Program-made: the position numbers and the translations under genes
The notes under the pieces: model-generated
Databases searched by the model: none
What the model saw: only the letters and a program-made list of their open reading frames with translations
What the model was told of the DNA's origin: nothing
Source: Pyrenophora tritici-repentis
Lineage: Eukaryota; Ascomycota; Dothideomycetes; Pleosporales; Pleosporaceae
Assembly (NCBI RefSeq): GCF_003171515.1
Contig: NC_089391.1
Coordinates: forward strand, 3,410,001-3,474,000
Direction of reading: 5' to 3'
DNA: 64,000 nucleotides
Shown: piece after piece, positions 56,901 through 64,000 of the stretch
Numbering within the stretch: position 1 is the stretch's first letter
Layout: the number at the start of each line of letters is the position of its first letter

Positions 56901-57605
56901 ATCGTTATGGGAGCAATCAACAATCGCGAGGCCTCATCTACTGGCCTAAGCCCCTTCTATTTTATGCACGGATATCACAATGAACCCATTCAGCTGGTAG
57001 AGGATCGAACTATTCAGGACCGACCAAAGAGAGACGGCGAAGCACTGGCAGAAGGCTTCCTTAAAAGACTTCAAGACGCAACAGAGTGGGCCCAAGCTGC
57101 GATCGCGATAACACAAGAGAAACAGCAACATCAAGCTAACAAGACAAGAACAGCAGCGCCCCAATACAAGGAGGGAGACTGGGTGTTTTTGAACCTTAGA
57201 AACGTGAAGACAACACGACCTTCCAAGAAGCTAGACTGGTTGCATGGAAAGTACAAAGTCTTGAGGCAGGTCAACTCCCACTCTTATCAACTTGACGTTC
57301 CGGGGAAGATCCATCCTGTCTTCCACGTAGACCTGCTTCGCTACGCGCCTAACGACTCTCTCCCATCGCAGAAGGTTGGAGACACTCAGCCAGGGCCTAT
57401 ACTTGTAGATGGAGACGAGCTATGGCTGGTTGAACGTATTCTGGGCGAACGCACAACAAGGCAGGGAGGGAAAGAAATCAAGGAGGCATATGTGAAGTGG
57501 GTGGACTATACTGAACCGACATGGGAACCTGTGAGTAACGTACTAAAGACTGACGCTTGGAGGAAATGGAGAAAACTACGCGCTAAAGGGAAAGGAGGGG
57601 GGTAA
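53923..57605 (+). CDS. gypsy Pol: protease, RT, RNase H, integrase, chromodomain (one frame break)
   Basis: Behind the gag TAG the same frame encodes the protease active site (LVDSGC) and then meets TAG at about 54124. The remaining Pol runs one base out of phase to 57605 (entering before 54255), so a one-base deletion lies near 54110-54125. Reverse transcriptase has the catalytic YVDDILIYSSG and the RNase H region VEADSSGHATGG. Integrase shows the HHCC zinc region (HITGHPGRDL..CEICG) and D,D,E catalytic region (TDRLTKG; SDRGPQFVSDLW; YHPQTDGATERMNQE). A C-terminal chromodomain (LWLVERILGER, VKWVDYTEPTWEPV) would steer insertion to marked chromatin. The break makes this copy defective unless it is an assembly error. 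Confidence 0.9.
57585..57605 (+). other. polypurine tract before the 3' LTR
   Basis: An uninterrupted purine stretch ending AGGAGGGGGG then TAA abuts the 3' LTR. It overlaps the last codons of pol. Expected primer for plus-strand DNA. Confidence 0.75.
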
Positions 57606-57793
57606 TGTAACGGGCTGAGCCTCGAGTCACATGACTAGGCTGCTAGCCTAGTCGCTTCCCCGGCAACGTGAGGGCCGTGCGCCAACCCAAACAAAGCAGG
57701 CTCGCCGCTTGCGTCTTACCTTCTTTCTTCATCTTGACTGTAAATAGCATCTGGACTAGGTAGCTGGAATACAGTCCCTACAGACCGTTCACA
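57606..57793 (+). repeat. gypsy 3' LTR
   Basis: 188 bp. Line-by-line comparison with 52446-52633 showed no difference. Confidence 0.95.
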
Positions 57794-57798
57794 GGTTT

Positions 57799-58137
57799 GA
57801 ACTCCGCTGGACGCAGGAGCAGTTCGAACAAGGTAGTAATCCTGTTAGCTATTGGATAAGCCTACGCCCAAAGTATCCTAACCTAGCGCGTATGGCGATC
57901 GATATATTAACAATACCAGCCTCAAGTTGTGAGTGCGAGCGGCTGTTCAGCGAGCTCGGTGATTTATTAGAGCCAAGGCGACGCAAAATTGGGTCACAAC
58001 TGCTTGCAGCAATACAGTGTATACGAAGCTGGCGCGACGCTGGCTTTAAGCCTCCATCTGATTACAACTCAGGCGATGTAACTGACGCTGAGGTAGCTGC
58101 AATATACGAAATATGCAAGTGGGACAGCGAAGCTTAG
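57799..58137 (+). pseudogene. hAT transposase, C-terminal dimerisation part
   Basis: After the right GGTTT copy the frame continues in the same phase as the part ending at 52445, up to TAG 58135-58137. It contains the hAT dimerisation signature (ASSCECERLFSELGDLLEPR; LLAAIQCIRSWRDAG). So the transposase was intact when the gypsy element inserted. Confidence 0.9.
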
Positions 58138-58295
58138 TAATATATACGATATACGATTAGATCAGCACCTAAACAGTATCAAATCTATCAAACTTTCAAA
58201 CAAACGGCCTCCTAAAACACTATCAAACTAAACAACTCAAATACAATCTTAAGTTTTGTACAAACAAATCAAATCAGCGTCCAAAGTTTGTTTGA

Positions 58296-58315
58296 TTTGC
58301 TTAATGACAAGTCTG
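58296..58315 (-). repeat. hAT right terminal inverted repeat
   Basis: Exact complement of 47948-47967, followed by CTGGTCAT (58316-58323), the 8-bp duplication. Confidence 0.92.
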
Positions 58316-58481
58316 CTGGTCATGCGACGCTTGCTATGACAGATATGACACTATACAAACTACATCATTGATCCTATGATTCCAATACTATCAACCGGCT
58401 GACTTACAACTACATCTTTCTGTAATTCTGGGAGAGTTGTACCTCTACCATCAAATCCTCTATCTACTCCAAAAGAACACC

Positions 58482-58817
58482 ATGAGTTGCAATGCTGCCG
58501 TATATGCTAACAATATGGATCGCATCAAATCATTCCTTAAAGGCCGTCGGGACCACGACATAATCCGGCACTAGACCACTACCCCTCTCGCAAATACCCC
58601 TGAAGTGCTCGACGAAGCCCTCGGCATCTGCTCTAACCTCTCATGGCACAACCAAGCCCCCGAAGACAACATGACTTCCCTTGGCCTCTTCGTTATTCCA
58701 ATAAGCATACCGCACCGCCGCAAGACCTCTGAGTGCTCTCCATCTCATAGTAAGCTTCGCAGTCTACCACCTCCGCATTCTAGAAAGCTGACACACGTAC
58801 AACCAAAGCCACGATAG
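58482..58817 (+). pseudogene. unrecognised gene remnant with an in-frame TAG
   Basis: ATG 58482 starts MSCNAAVYANNMDRIKSFL. TAG 58572-58574 interrupts, and the same frame continues TPEVLDEALGICSNLSWHNQ before losing character and stopping at 58817. A single C-to-T change (CAG to TAG) would explain the stop. It lies between the hAT element and the MITE. Family unknown. Confidence 0.4.
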
Positions 58818-58959
58818 TCTCAACATGTCGTTCTCTGATGTAGAACTGCAGTCCCTATTTTGCGACATACGCTTCGTCACAGGACGCAAGCCCAGGCCAT
58901 TCTCACCTAATACCTGAGTATCGAGAGGTGCGAAATCGGCTCCACAAAATCCGTCATAC

Positions 58960-59120
58960 CAGACTTGTCAACAATCAATTAAGTGGGGCTTAGTGATCTC
59001 AGATTGAATTGATTGACTTCCTATTTAGGGCTAGCAACTGCTTATATAGGTTTAACTCTTACCTTGTAGGGTTAGTGGCTGGGTTTGAGCTTCGGATTGA
59101 ATTGATTGTTGACAACTGTG
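58960..59120. mobile_element. hAT-like MITE (161 bp)
   Basis: Flanked by the perfect 8-bp duplication CGTCATAC (58952-58959 and 59121-59128). The left end CAGACTTGTCAACAATC and the complement of the right end share TTGTCAACAATCAATT (16 bp) with a slightly diverged terminus (CAGAC against CACAG). No coding capacity. The first 11 bases equal those of the nearby hAT element, so a related transposase could move it. Confidence 0.85.
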
Positions 59121-59128
59121 CGTCATAC

Positions 59129-59710
59129 TCTTCCGCCAAGGTGTCCAAACCGATTTCCCGATAAGACACATTAGATGGGGCATGGCGCGGAAAGGTATTT
59201 GTATCAGTATAAGCATTGCATTCCGCTCATGCTATGGCCTGTAACAGATGTGTTATTGGTGGGGGAGTAGAGGGTGCTGTCGAGGGCGAGGTTACCGTTT
59301 GAGAGGCTTTTGGCGCCAGGGTATCCGGGGCCAAGAGAATTGGGGGGGGGGGGGGCGTTGGATGAGGGGATTGTAAGGAGGAGGAGAAGAAGAAGAAGAG
59401 AGAGAGGTAGGGGATGAGGGTTAAGCCATCCTCCGCCTCGATCTCCGCCGCGGGTCTCGCAGTCTCTACGGAGCAGGAGCAAAATGAAGAGCGAAAGCTA
59501 GCTATGTTCGGCGGCTTCATGAGGATGGGTAGGGTGAGTAGGGTGGAGTTTTTGAGTACATGATGTCATATGACCCAGGGTGTGCGGCGCAAGTCAAGAG
59601 ATTAAACAAATGAACACGTGCAAGGAGAGTGCTAACATCTCATATTTCTCTCGAAACGCTAGTCCAAGATATCCATATGCAGTATACCAACATCTACACC
59701 CCATCCCCAC
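59129..59710. other. intergenic with a long G-run
   Basis: It contains an uninterrupted run of about 14 G near 59341 and purine-rich DNA to 59410. Two minus-strand open frames cross this run in different phases; neither is well supported. Confidence 0.4.
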
Positions 59711-61331
59711 TCACCCATACCTCACCTCCCCAGCCCCCTCTCTAAACCAATCATCCCCCACCAATCCCTCCTCTACACTCGCAAAATTAATAATCGTACT
59801 CTTCGCCGTCGTATACGCATTATACGCATCAACCCCATTCTCACTGCCCACACCCGAACTGCCAATCCCACCCCACGGCGAACTCGGATCATTCCGATGA
59901 TGCGTATTCACCCAGCAAATCCCACTCTCAATTGCCTCTGACACCCGGAACGCCTGCGATAGGTCCTGCGTCCAGATGGCAGCGCCAAGACCGAATTCGC
60001 TATCGTTTGCGAGATGGAGGGCTTCGGCTTCGGTGTCATAACCGACAACTACGATGACGGGACCGAAGGCTTCTTCTTTCCAGATGCGGGTTTGTGTTAT
60101 TTTAGCCGTGGGGCTGGAGGTGAGGATTGTGGGCGGGTAGAAGTAGCCTTTTGAGAAGTCGGTGGCGTCGAGGGAGGATATGGCTGTCATTCGCTGGCCG
60201 CCGGTTATGACGGTTACGCCAGCTTCTTTTGCGTCGTTGACGAGTGTTTCGACGTTTTTTAGTTGCTTTGTGGAGATGAGTGGGCCCATCATTGATTCTA
60301 CATTCTTGGGAGAGCCCATGCGCTTCTCTATGCTTTGCACTTTGGCTTTCAGCTTGTCTACGACTTCATCGAGGATGCTGTTCTCTACGATGATGCGTGT
60401 GGCTGCGACACATGTTTGGCCACTAGCAATGAAGCTGGCGAATACGATACCATTGACGGCGAGGTCAATATGCGCCTGCTTGAATACGACGAGCGGCGCT
60501 TTGCCGCCGAGCTCAGCGGTGTAGTGTGCAAGATTACGTCCTGCAATGGCGCCAATGGCGCGTCCAGCTGGTGTACCTCCGGTAACATCAACTTTCTTTA
60601 CGAGTGGATGCTCGACTAGAGCTTTACCCGTAGTTATACCGTCGCCGGGTAGTACGTTAAAAATACCATCTGGCAGACCCGCCTCTTTCATGAGCTTGCC
60701 TAGCTCAATGCTCGTTAGCGGCGTCAACTCACTCGGCTTGAGCACAATCGAGTTACCAGCCGCTAAGGCAGGAGCAATCTTCTTGACCGCGATCAGCATA
60801 GGATGGTTGAATGGAGTAATCTGCACAACAACGCCGAGCGGCTTTCTGTCAACCCAGTTGTGCAGCTTCCCAACAGTTGGCAAGACGGAGCGTTCCTCGG
60901 TCCGAATGAGGGCGGCATAGTACTTGAACCACTTTGTCAGGGTGGGAACTTGGGCCTTCATCTCGCGAATCGCGCGCCCCGTCTGCCGTACTTCCAGCTC
61001 GATGAGTCGAGGCAGATTCTGGACCAGGAGTTCGGCGATACGGTCCAGAATGTCGGCGCGAACGTGGCGCGGGGCCTTTGACCAGACACCTGACTTGAAC
61101 GCTTTGTGCGCCGTCTGCACTGCGTGCTCGACGTCGGCGGGCGAGGCTGCGTGGCAATGTGCGAAAATCTCCCCTGTTGCTGGATCTTCAACGGCGAGTC
61201 TGCGAAGCGCTTAGCAATTGCAATGCGTCACCAACACGACGAGGGGCCTCGCTGACTGACTGCTCCGCTCCCCCTTCCACCTCTTTTCCCTCCACCCACA
61301 TCAGATACGTCTCGTTTGCTTTCTCGGCCAT
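59711..61331 (-). CDS. aldehyde dehydrogenase (519 aa)
   Basis: Two exons: 61331-61261 and 61199-59711. The 61-nt intron has a GTCAGT donor and a GCTAAG branch site and was chosen because it joins the N-terminal strand in frame to VEDPATGEIFAHC. NAD(P)-binding and catalytic motifs: QITPFNHPMLIAVKKIAPAL, VLKPSELTPLTS, the general base Glu in TAELGGKAP and the nucleophile Cys in ASGQTCVAATR, then EEAFGPVIVV. Length about 500 aa is typical of the family. It oxidises an aldehyde to an acid in the cytosol (no targeting signal seen). It resembles salicylaldehyde/succinate-semialdehyde-type fungal enzymes, but the substrate cannot be told from sequence. Confidence 0.92.
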
Positions 61332-61845
61332 GTTTGTGGGTTTAGAAGTGATGTTTAGAGCGAGAGGAACGGCGATTGACGAAAACTTGAGACGAGATCT
61401 AGACGTGGTGTCGGAGATGCCCGATGAAAGTGGGGCGCGATACGTTAGCGTCACGGTAGCGATTGGTCCCGAGATTACCATCGTCGCTTTACTATCCTTT
61501 GCTGTCAACCTGGTCTCGATGATCATCATCAGCTTACTCATGAGAATCCCATGCAATGGCGGATGTCCTCGAACACTGGAAAACACGTCCCTGGCCTCGA
61601 AGGCTAAGATCGCCAAAGAGTTGGCTCAGCACCCCACTATCATTAGCCTCCTTCTCCCCTCACGTTACTTCGAAAGTCAATAGCAAGTCCATACCTATAG
61701 TATTCATTCTACCTTCATATTTCCTATAATGTAATAGACATATGGAACATCAAAGCCCAGCTCTAGATGTGATACTGGATGTGAAGAGACAAGATAGTGA
61801 AGCGAGGCCTGTCTGCCATAGTTGCTAGGTCTGCGCCCGAAGTAT
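61332..61845. other. intergenic
   Basis: Promoter side of the aldehyde dehydrogenase. Overlapping open frames on both strands lack any motif. Confidence 0.35.
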
Positions 61846-62016
61846 TCACTGATTCTGTGGCTTTTTCGTACACGTGGGGCACCAGCCTTCCATCCACCTC
61901 GGAAATTCACGATTGATGTTGCAGCTCGATGGCCTGGGGTTCTGATTGCAATGCACACGTTCCCCACGGACCATATGACCACACAGTTTATACCGAAAAA
62001 CTGTTGCGCCGCACAT
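61846..62016 (-). CDS. small cysteine-rich protein (56 aa)
   Basis: ATG 62014-62016 opens MCGATVFRYKLCGHMVRGER and ends at TGA 61846, with seven cysteines and a C-terminal EGWCPTCTKKP. The paired CG..C and CPTC spacing resembles small fungal zinc-binding or cysteine-motif proteins that start MCG..FRY..CGH. No signal peptide. Function unknown. It is short, but the regular cysteine and aromatic spacing argues for real coding. Confidence 0.45.
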   Translation of the reverse strand: MCGATVFRYKLCGHMVRGERVHCNQNPRPSSCNINREFPRWMEGWCPTCTKKPQNQ

Positions 62017-62794
62017 GATGGGGAAGTAGGTGTTCGTTGCTTGTGGGTAGCGTTTGGGGTCTGAAGTGGTATGGATGCGGTGGTGCTTTCGTTGGATGAG
62101 GTCTTGGATGCGGTCTTGTAGATTCGTGGAGTTGTATCGGTGTTGGATTTTGTGTGTAGCGTGTATTGTAGATATTTGTGTTATGTTGGTTGGTCGCGAT
62201 ATAGATCAACCCAGTTGATTGGAAGGTGTTCGATGACTTTAAATTGCTGTTGGCTTGTGTCTGAAGGAACGGTTCAACTCCACAGAGTACCACGGTTGCT
62301 TGATGACTCTGGAGGTCTTGTTGTAATATGATGTATGTGAGTTATATGAGTATTTGTAGAGCTACGTACGTGTACTGCCCAATTGTTATACTCGATGAGG
62401 ACCGTTTGTACGTCAATGATGTGCTGCTCTGTTCTTCGTATATTCAGATATCCATTCCAGTAAGTAACAGCGGACATAGCTTGGTGACGGCGTTGTTGAA
62501 TTGTATGGCCTACTCTTTACGCAAACTGGAAAAAAAAAGCGACTGCGCATCTCGCGCGTCGAACAGATATCTGTCACAAAGGAGACTGTATTAACGTGGT
62601 GAACCTCAATGGTTGAATGGTGGCCCTTTGAAGTGCTACCTTACAGTGCCGATAGACTCACAGTCCTCGATAGACCGTAAGTTAACCGACGCCAAGCCTC
62701 TACCCTGGCCCAGTCTATCCGCCATTCGCCGTGGCCAGCTCCAGCTTCAAGCGTTGGAAAAGAAAGACACCGGATCTATATTGTCACGCCCCGT
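62017..62794. other. intergenic
   Basis: No supported gene. Contains the 3' side of the ankyrin gene. Confidence 0.4.
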
Positions 62795-64000
62795 CTATGT
62801 TATTCCCAGCACACTGCGTCCCTTCTTATCATCCCGTCTGCACTCCATGACTCTCTTCACCTCCGCCGCTCCCTCCGCACCATGGGCAAGCAGCAGCTCG
62901 ATCAAGCTACTCCGCTCTCTGCCCTCCAATTTCATGGCTTTTAGTGTCGAATGTATGGGTGTTAACCCATTCTTCGCTTCGTAGTCGATGTCTGCTCCCG
63001 CTTCCACCAGGTACTTTGCGATGGGAGACGCGCCGGGAGTCTGCACGGCGAGGTGAAGTGGTGTCTCTCCGTTGTGATCCGGGCAGTCGATTGAATGACC
63101 TAGCGACGCAAGATACCTGACGGTTTCGAGTTGCCGTCCTAGAGTTGCGGCATGCATGGCGGAGTAGTACACTGCAGAAGGGGAGTTTGTGCGGGTAATG
63201 TCGGCCCCGAACTCTATGAGGAGAGTTAGGATATCCGGTGACATCTCGTATGCTGCTCGGATGAAGAAGTAGCCAAATTCTGGGTGCGATGCCATTGGAC
63301 TTGCGCCTTCCCAGATAACTCTTTCTACTTCGGCTGCTGTTGCTTCTGATGGGATGTTTGTTAGGATCCTGTCGAGTGCTGCTCTCTGGCCTGGTCCTAG
63401 CTCTTTTCTCTTGGCTTTTGTGACGGCTATCTTGTCGGATGTGATCTTCTTGTGGAAGATGGAGACGTCTGAGCCAGAAAACGTTGATGTGTACCTAGAT
63501 GCGTGTCTCGACGCATGTTTTGATGCTAGCTGTAACCGAGTGCTTGCTTTTCCTGACAAGTCAGTACACCAGCTGTAAGACTTCTTCAATCGTGACTCTG
63601 GCGCTACAAGAGTTGCATTGGGTGATAGACCGTCGTCTGTGTAGAACGTGCCACGTGACGGCGTCATTTCGTTCCGCGATGGCGGTATCTCCAGTCTTGT
63701 AACAGTTGTCCGCTCCATGGAAGAATAGGATAACGGCTGCGCATCTGTAAACGAGGGAATATTCGCCAGCCATGTGCCAATTCCCTCCTCTTTAGTTGAC
63801 GGCGCCTTTTCATTAGGACTTTTCCTTCCACTCCGCGGCGTCTCACCAAGTGCAGGTTCCAATGAGTCTGGCCGCGGGATAATGGTCCTCCTTTCTCGTT
63901 GCGATCCTGACGGAACACCTTCTCTTGATATAGCTGTTATGCATGATCGCAGTAGACGCACTGCCTGTAATAGCGAAGATAGCCTATCTCGCGCTGTTTG
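62795..64000 (-). CDS. ankyrin-repeat protein, 5' end outside the window
   Basis: The frame is open from the right edge (codon ending at 64000) to the stop at 62795, about 401 codons. The N-terminal part seen here is basic and Ser/Arg-rich and probably disordered. The C-terminal half has ankyrin-type repeats (FFIRAAYEMSPDILTLLIEF, then GADITRTNSPSAVYYSAMHA; NGETPLHLAVQTPG, then YLVEAGADIDYEAKNGLTPI). Such repeats bind proteins. No enzymatic domain is visible in this part. The true start is beyond the window, so the full domain set is unknown. Confidence 0.8.
   Translation of the reverse strand, partial: QTARDRLSSLLQAVRLLRSCITAISREGVPSGSQRERRTIIPRPDSLEPALGETPRSGRKSPNEKAPSTKEEGIGTWLANIPSFTDAQPLSYSSMERTTVTRLEIPPSRNEMTPSRGTFYTDDGLSPNATLVAPESRLKKSYSWCTDLSGKASTRLQLASKHASRHASRYTSTFSGSDVSIFHKKITSDKIAVTKAKRKELGPGQRAALDRILTNIPSEATAAEVERVIWEGASPMASHPEFGYFFIRAAYEMSPDILTLLIEFGADITRTNSPSAVYYSAMHAATLGRQLETVRYLASLGHSIDCPDHNGETPLHLAVQTPGASPIAKYLVEAGADIDYEAKNGLTPIHSTLKAMKLEGRERSSLIELLLAHGAEGAAEVKRVMECRRDDKKGRSVLGIT

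Larger units (their letters stand above)
52446..57793 (+). mobile_element. Ty3/gypsy chromovirus (Tf1/sushi-like), 5348 bp, inserted in the hAT transposase
   Basis: Two 188-bp LTRs that I read as identical (52446-52633, 57606-57793), TG..CA ends, and the 5-bp target duplication GGTTT (52441-52445 and 57794-57798). Internal order: self-primer site, leader, gag, protease, RT, RNase H, integrase, chromodomain, polypurine tract. Identical LTRs indicate a very recent insertion. It is the second insertion into this hAT copy. Confidence 0.96.
47948..58315 (+). mobile_element. hAT transposon carrying two nested insertions
   Basis: Ends are the inverted repeat CAGACTTGTCATTAAGC.. (left) and its complement (right), flanked by the 8-bp duplication CTGGTCAT at 47940-47947 and 58316-58323, the hallmark of hAT. 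The total is 10,368 bp. Removing the nested pogo element (with its TA) and the gypsy element (with its 5-bp duplication) leaves about 3.16 kb. The subterminal regions carry many copies of a GTTTGTTTGATTTG-like motif, possible transposase sites. The internal gene encodes a BED/hAT transposase cut in two by the gypsy element, so this copy is now non-autonomous. Confidence 0.93.

Noticed and set aside
59204..59520. Two minus-strand open frames with a hydrophobic stretch, crossing a run of about 14 G
   Set aside because: The frames overlap in different phases, composition is simple-sequence driven, and no motif or splice structure supports a gene.
61159..61683. 174-codon plus-strand frame opposite the aldehyde dehydrogenase start
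   Set aside because: Shadow of the minus-strand gene and its promoter; no motif of its own.

Overview
The window is nuclear DNA of a filamentous ascomycete. Genes are split by short introns (about 43-108 nt) with GT..AG borders and CTAAC/CTGAC-like branch sites. The gene set is typically fungal: Zn2Cys6 factors, a homeobox plus C2H2 factor, a SulP sulfate permease, a DUF4202 protein, and fungal Tad1-, pogo-, hAT- and chromovirus-type transposons. Dothideomycetes, probably Pleosporales, is my best guess; it is inference from family resemblance, not proof. No tRNA, rRNA or CRISPR was seen.

Layout. 0-0.7 kb: the 5' end of a Ty1/copia retrotransposon on the minus strand, cut by the window edge. 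2.2-36.6 kb: the main gene-bearing arm. It holds a C2H2 zinc-finger protein; a decayed homeobox-C2H2 factor; a large adenylation-domain/membrane-flavoprotein fusion divergent from an enoyl-CoA hydratase; a relic resembling a STAND/NLR N-terminus; a DUF4202 protein; an ASNSD1-like protein; a Vps9-CUE GEF; two divergent Zn2Cys6 regulators; a protein with two small cysteine motifs; and a sulfate permease. 38.5-59.1 kb: a transposon-rich island. It has a full-length Tad1-like LINE with a 14-bp target duplication, and a hAT element (8-bp duplication, 20-bp inverted ends) into which a pogo-type element (TA duplication, 55-bp inverted ends) and a chromovirus (identical 188-bp LTRs, 5-bp duplication) have inserted. 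A small hAT-like MITE sits just outside. The host genes left between these elements carry in-frame stops or frame breaks. 59.7-64 kb: normal genes resume with an aldehyde dehydrogenase, a small cysteine-rich protein and an ankyrin-repeat protein that runs off the right edge.

How the parts relate. The adenylating membrane fusion (6.9-10.4 kb) and the enoyl-CoA hydratase (11.4-12.6 kb) share one divergent promoter with three copies of the palindrome TACCTAGGTA, so they may be co-regulated. The Zn2Cys6 pair also shares a promoter. The transposons have long open frames and sharp ends and look recent. Several host genes (homeobox factor, 45.3-47.3 kb, 58.5 kb) have stop codons that single C-to-T changes could have made. 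Separately, the Vps9 gene, one Zn2Cys6 gene and LINE ORF1 change reading frame at or near short C/G runs, so assembly indels must be excluded before these are called broken.
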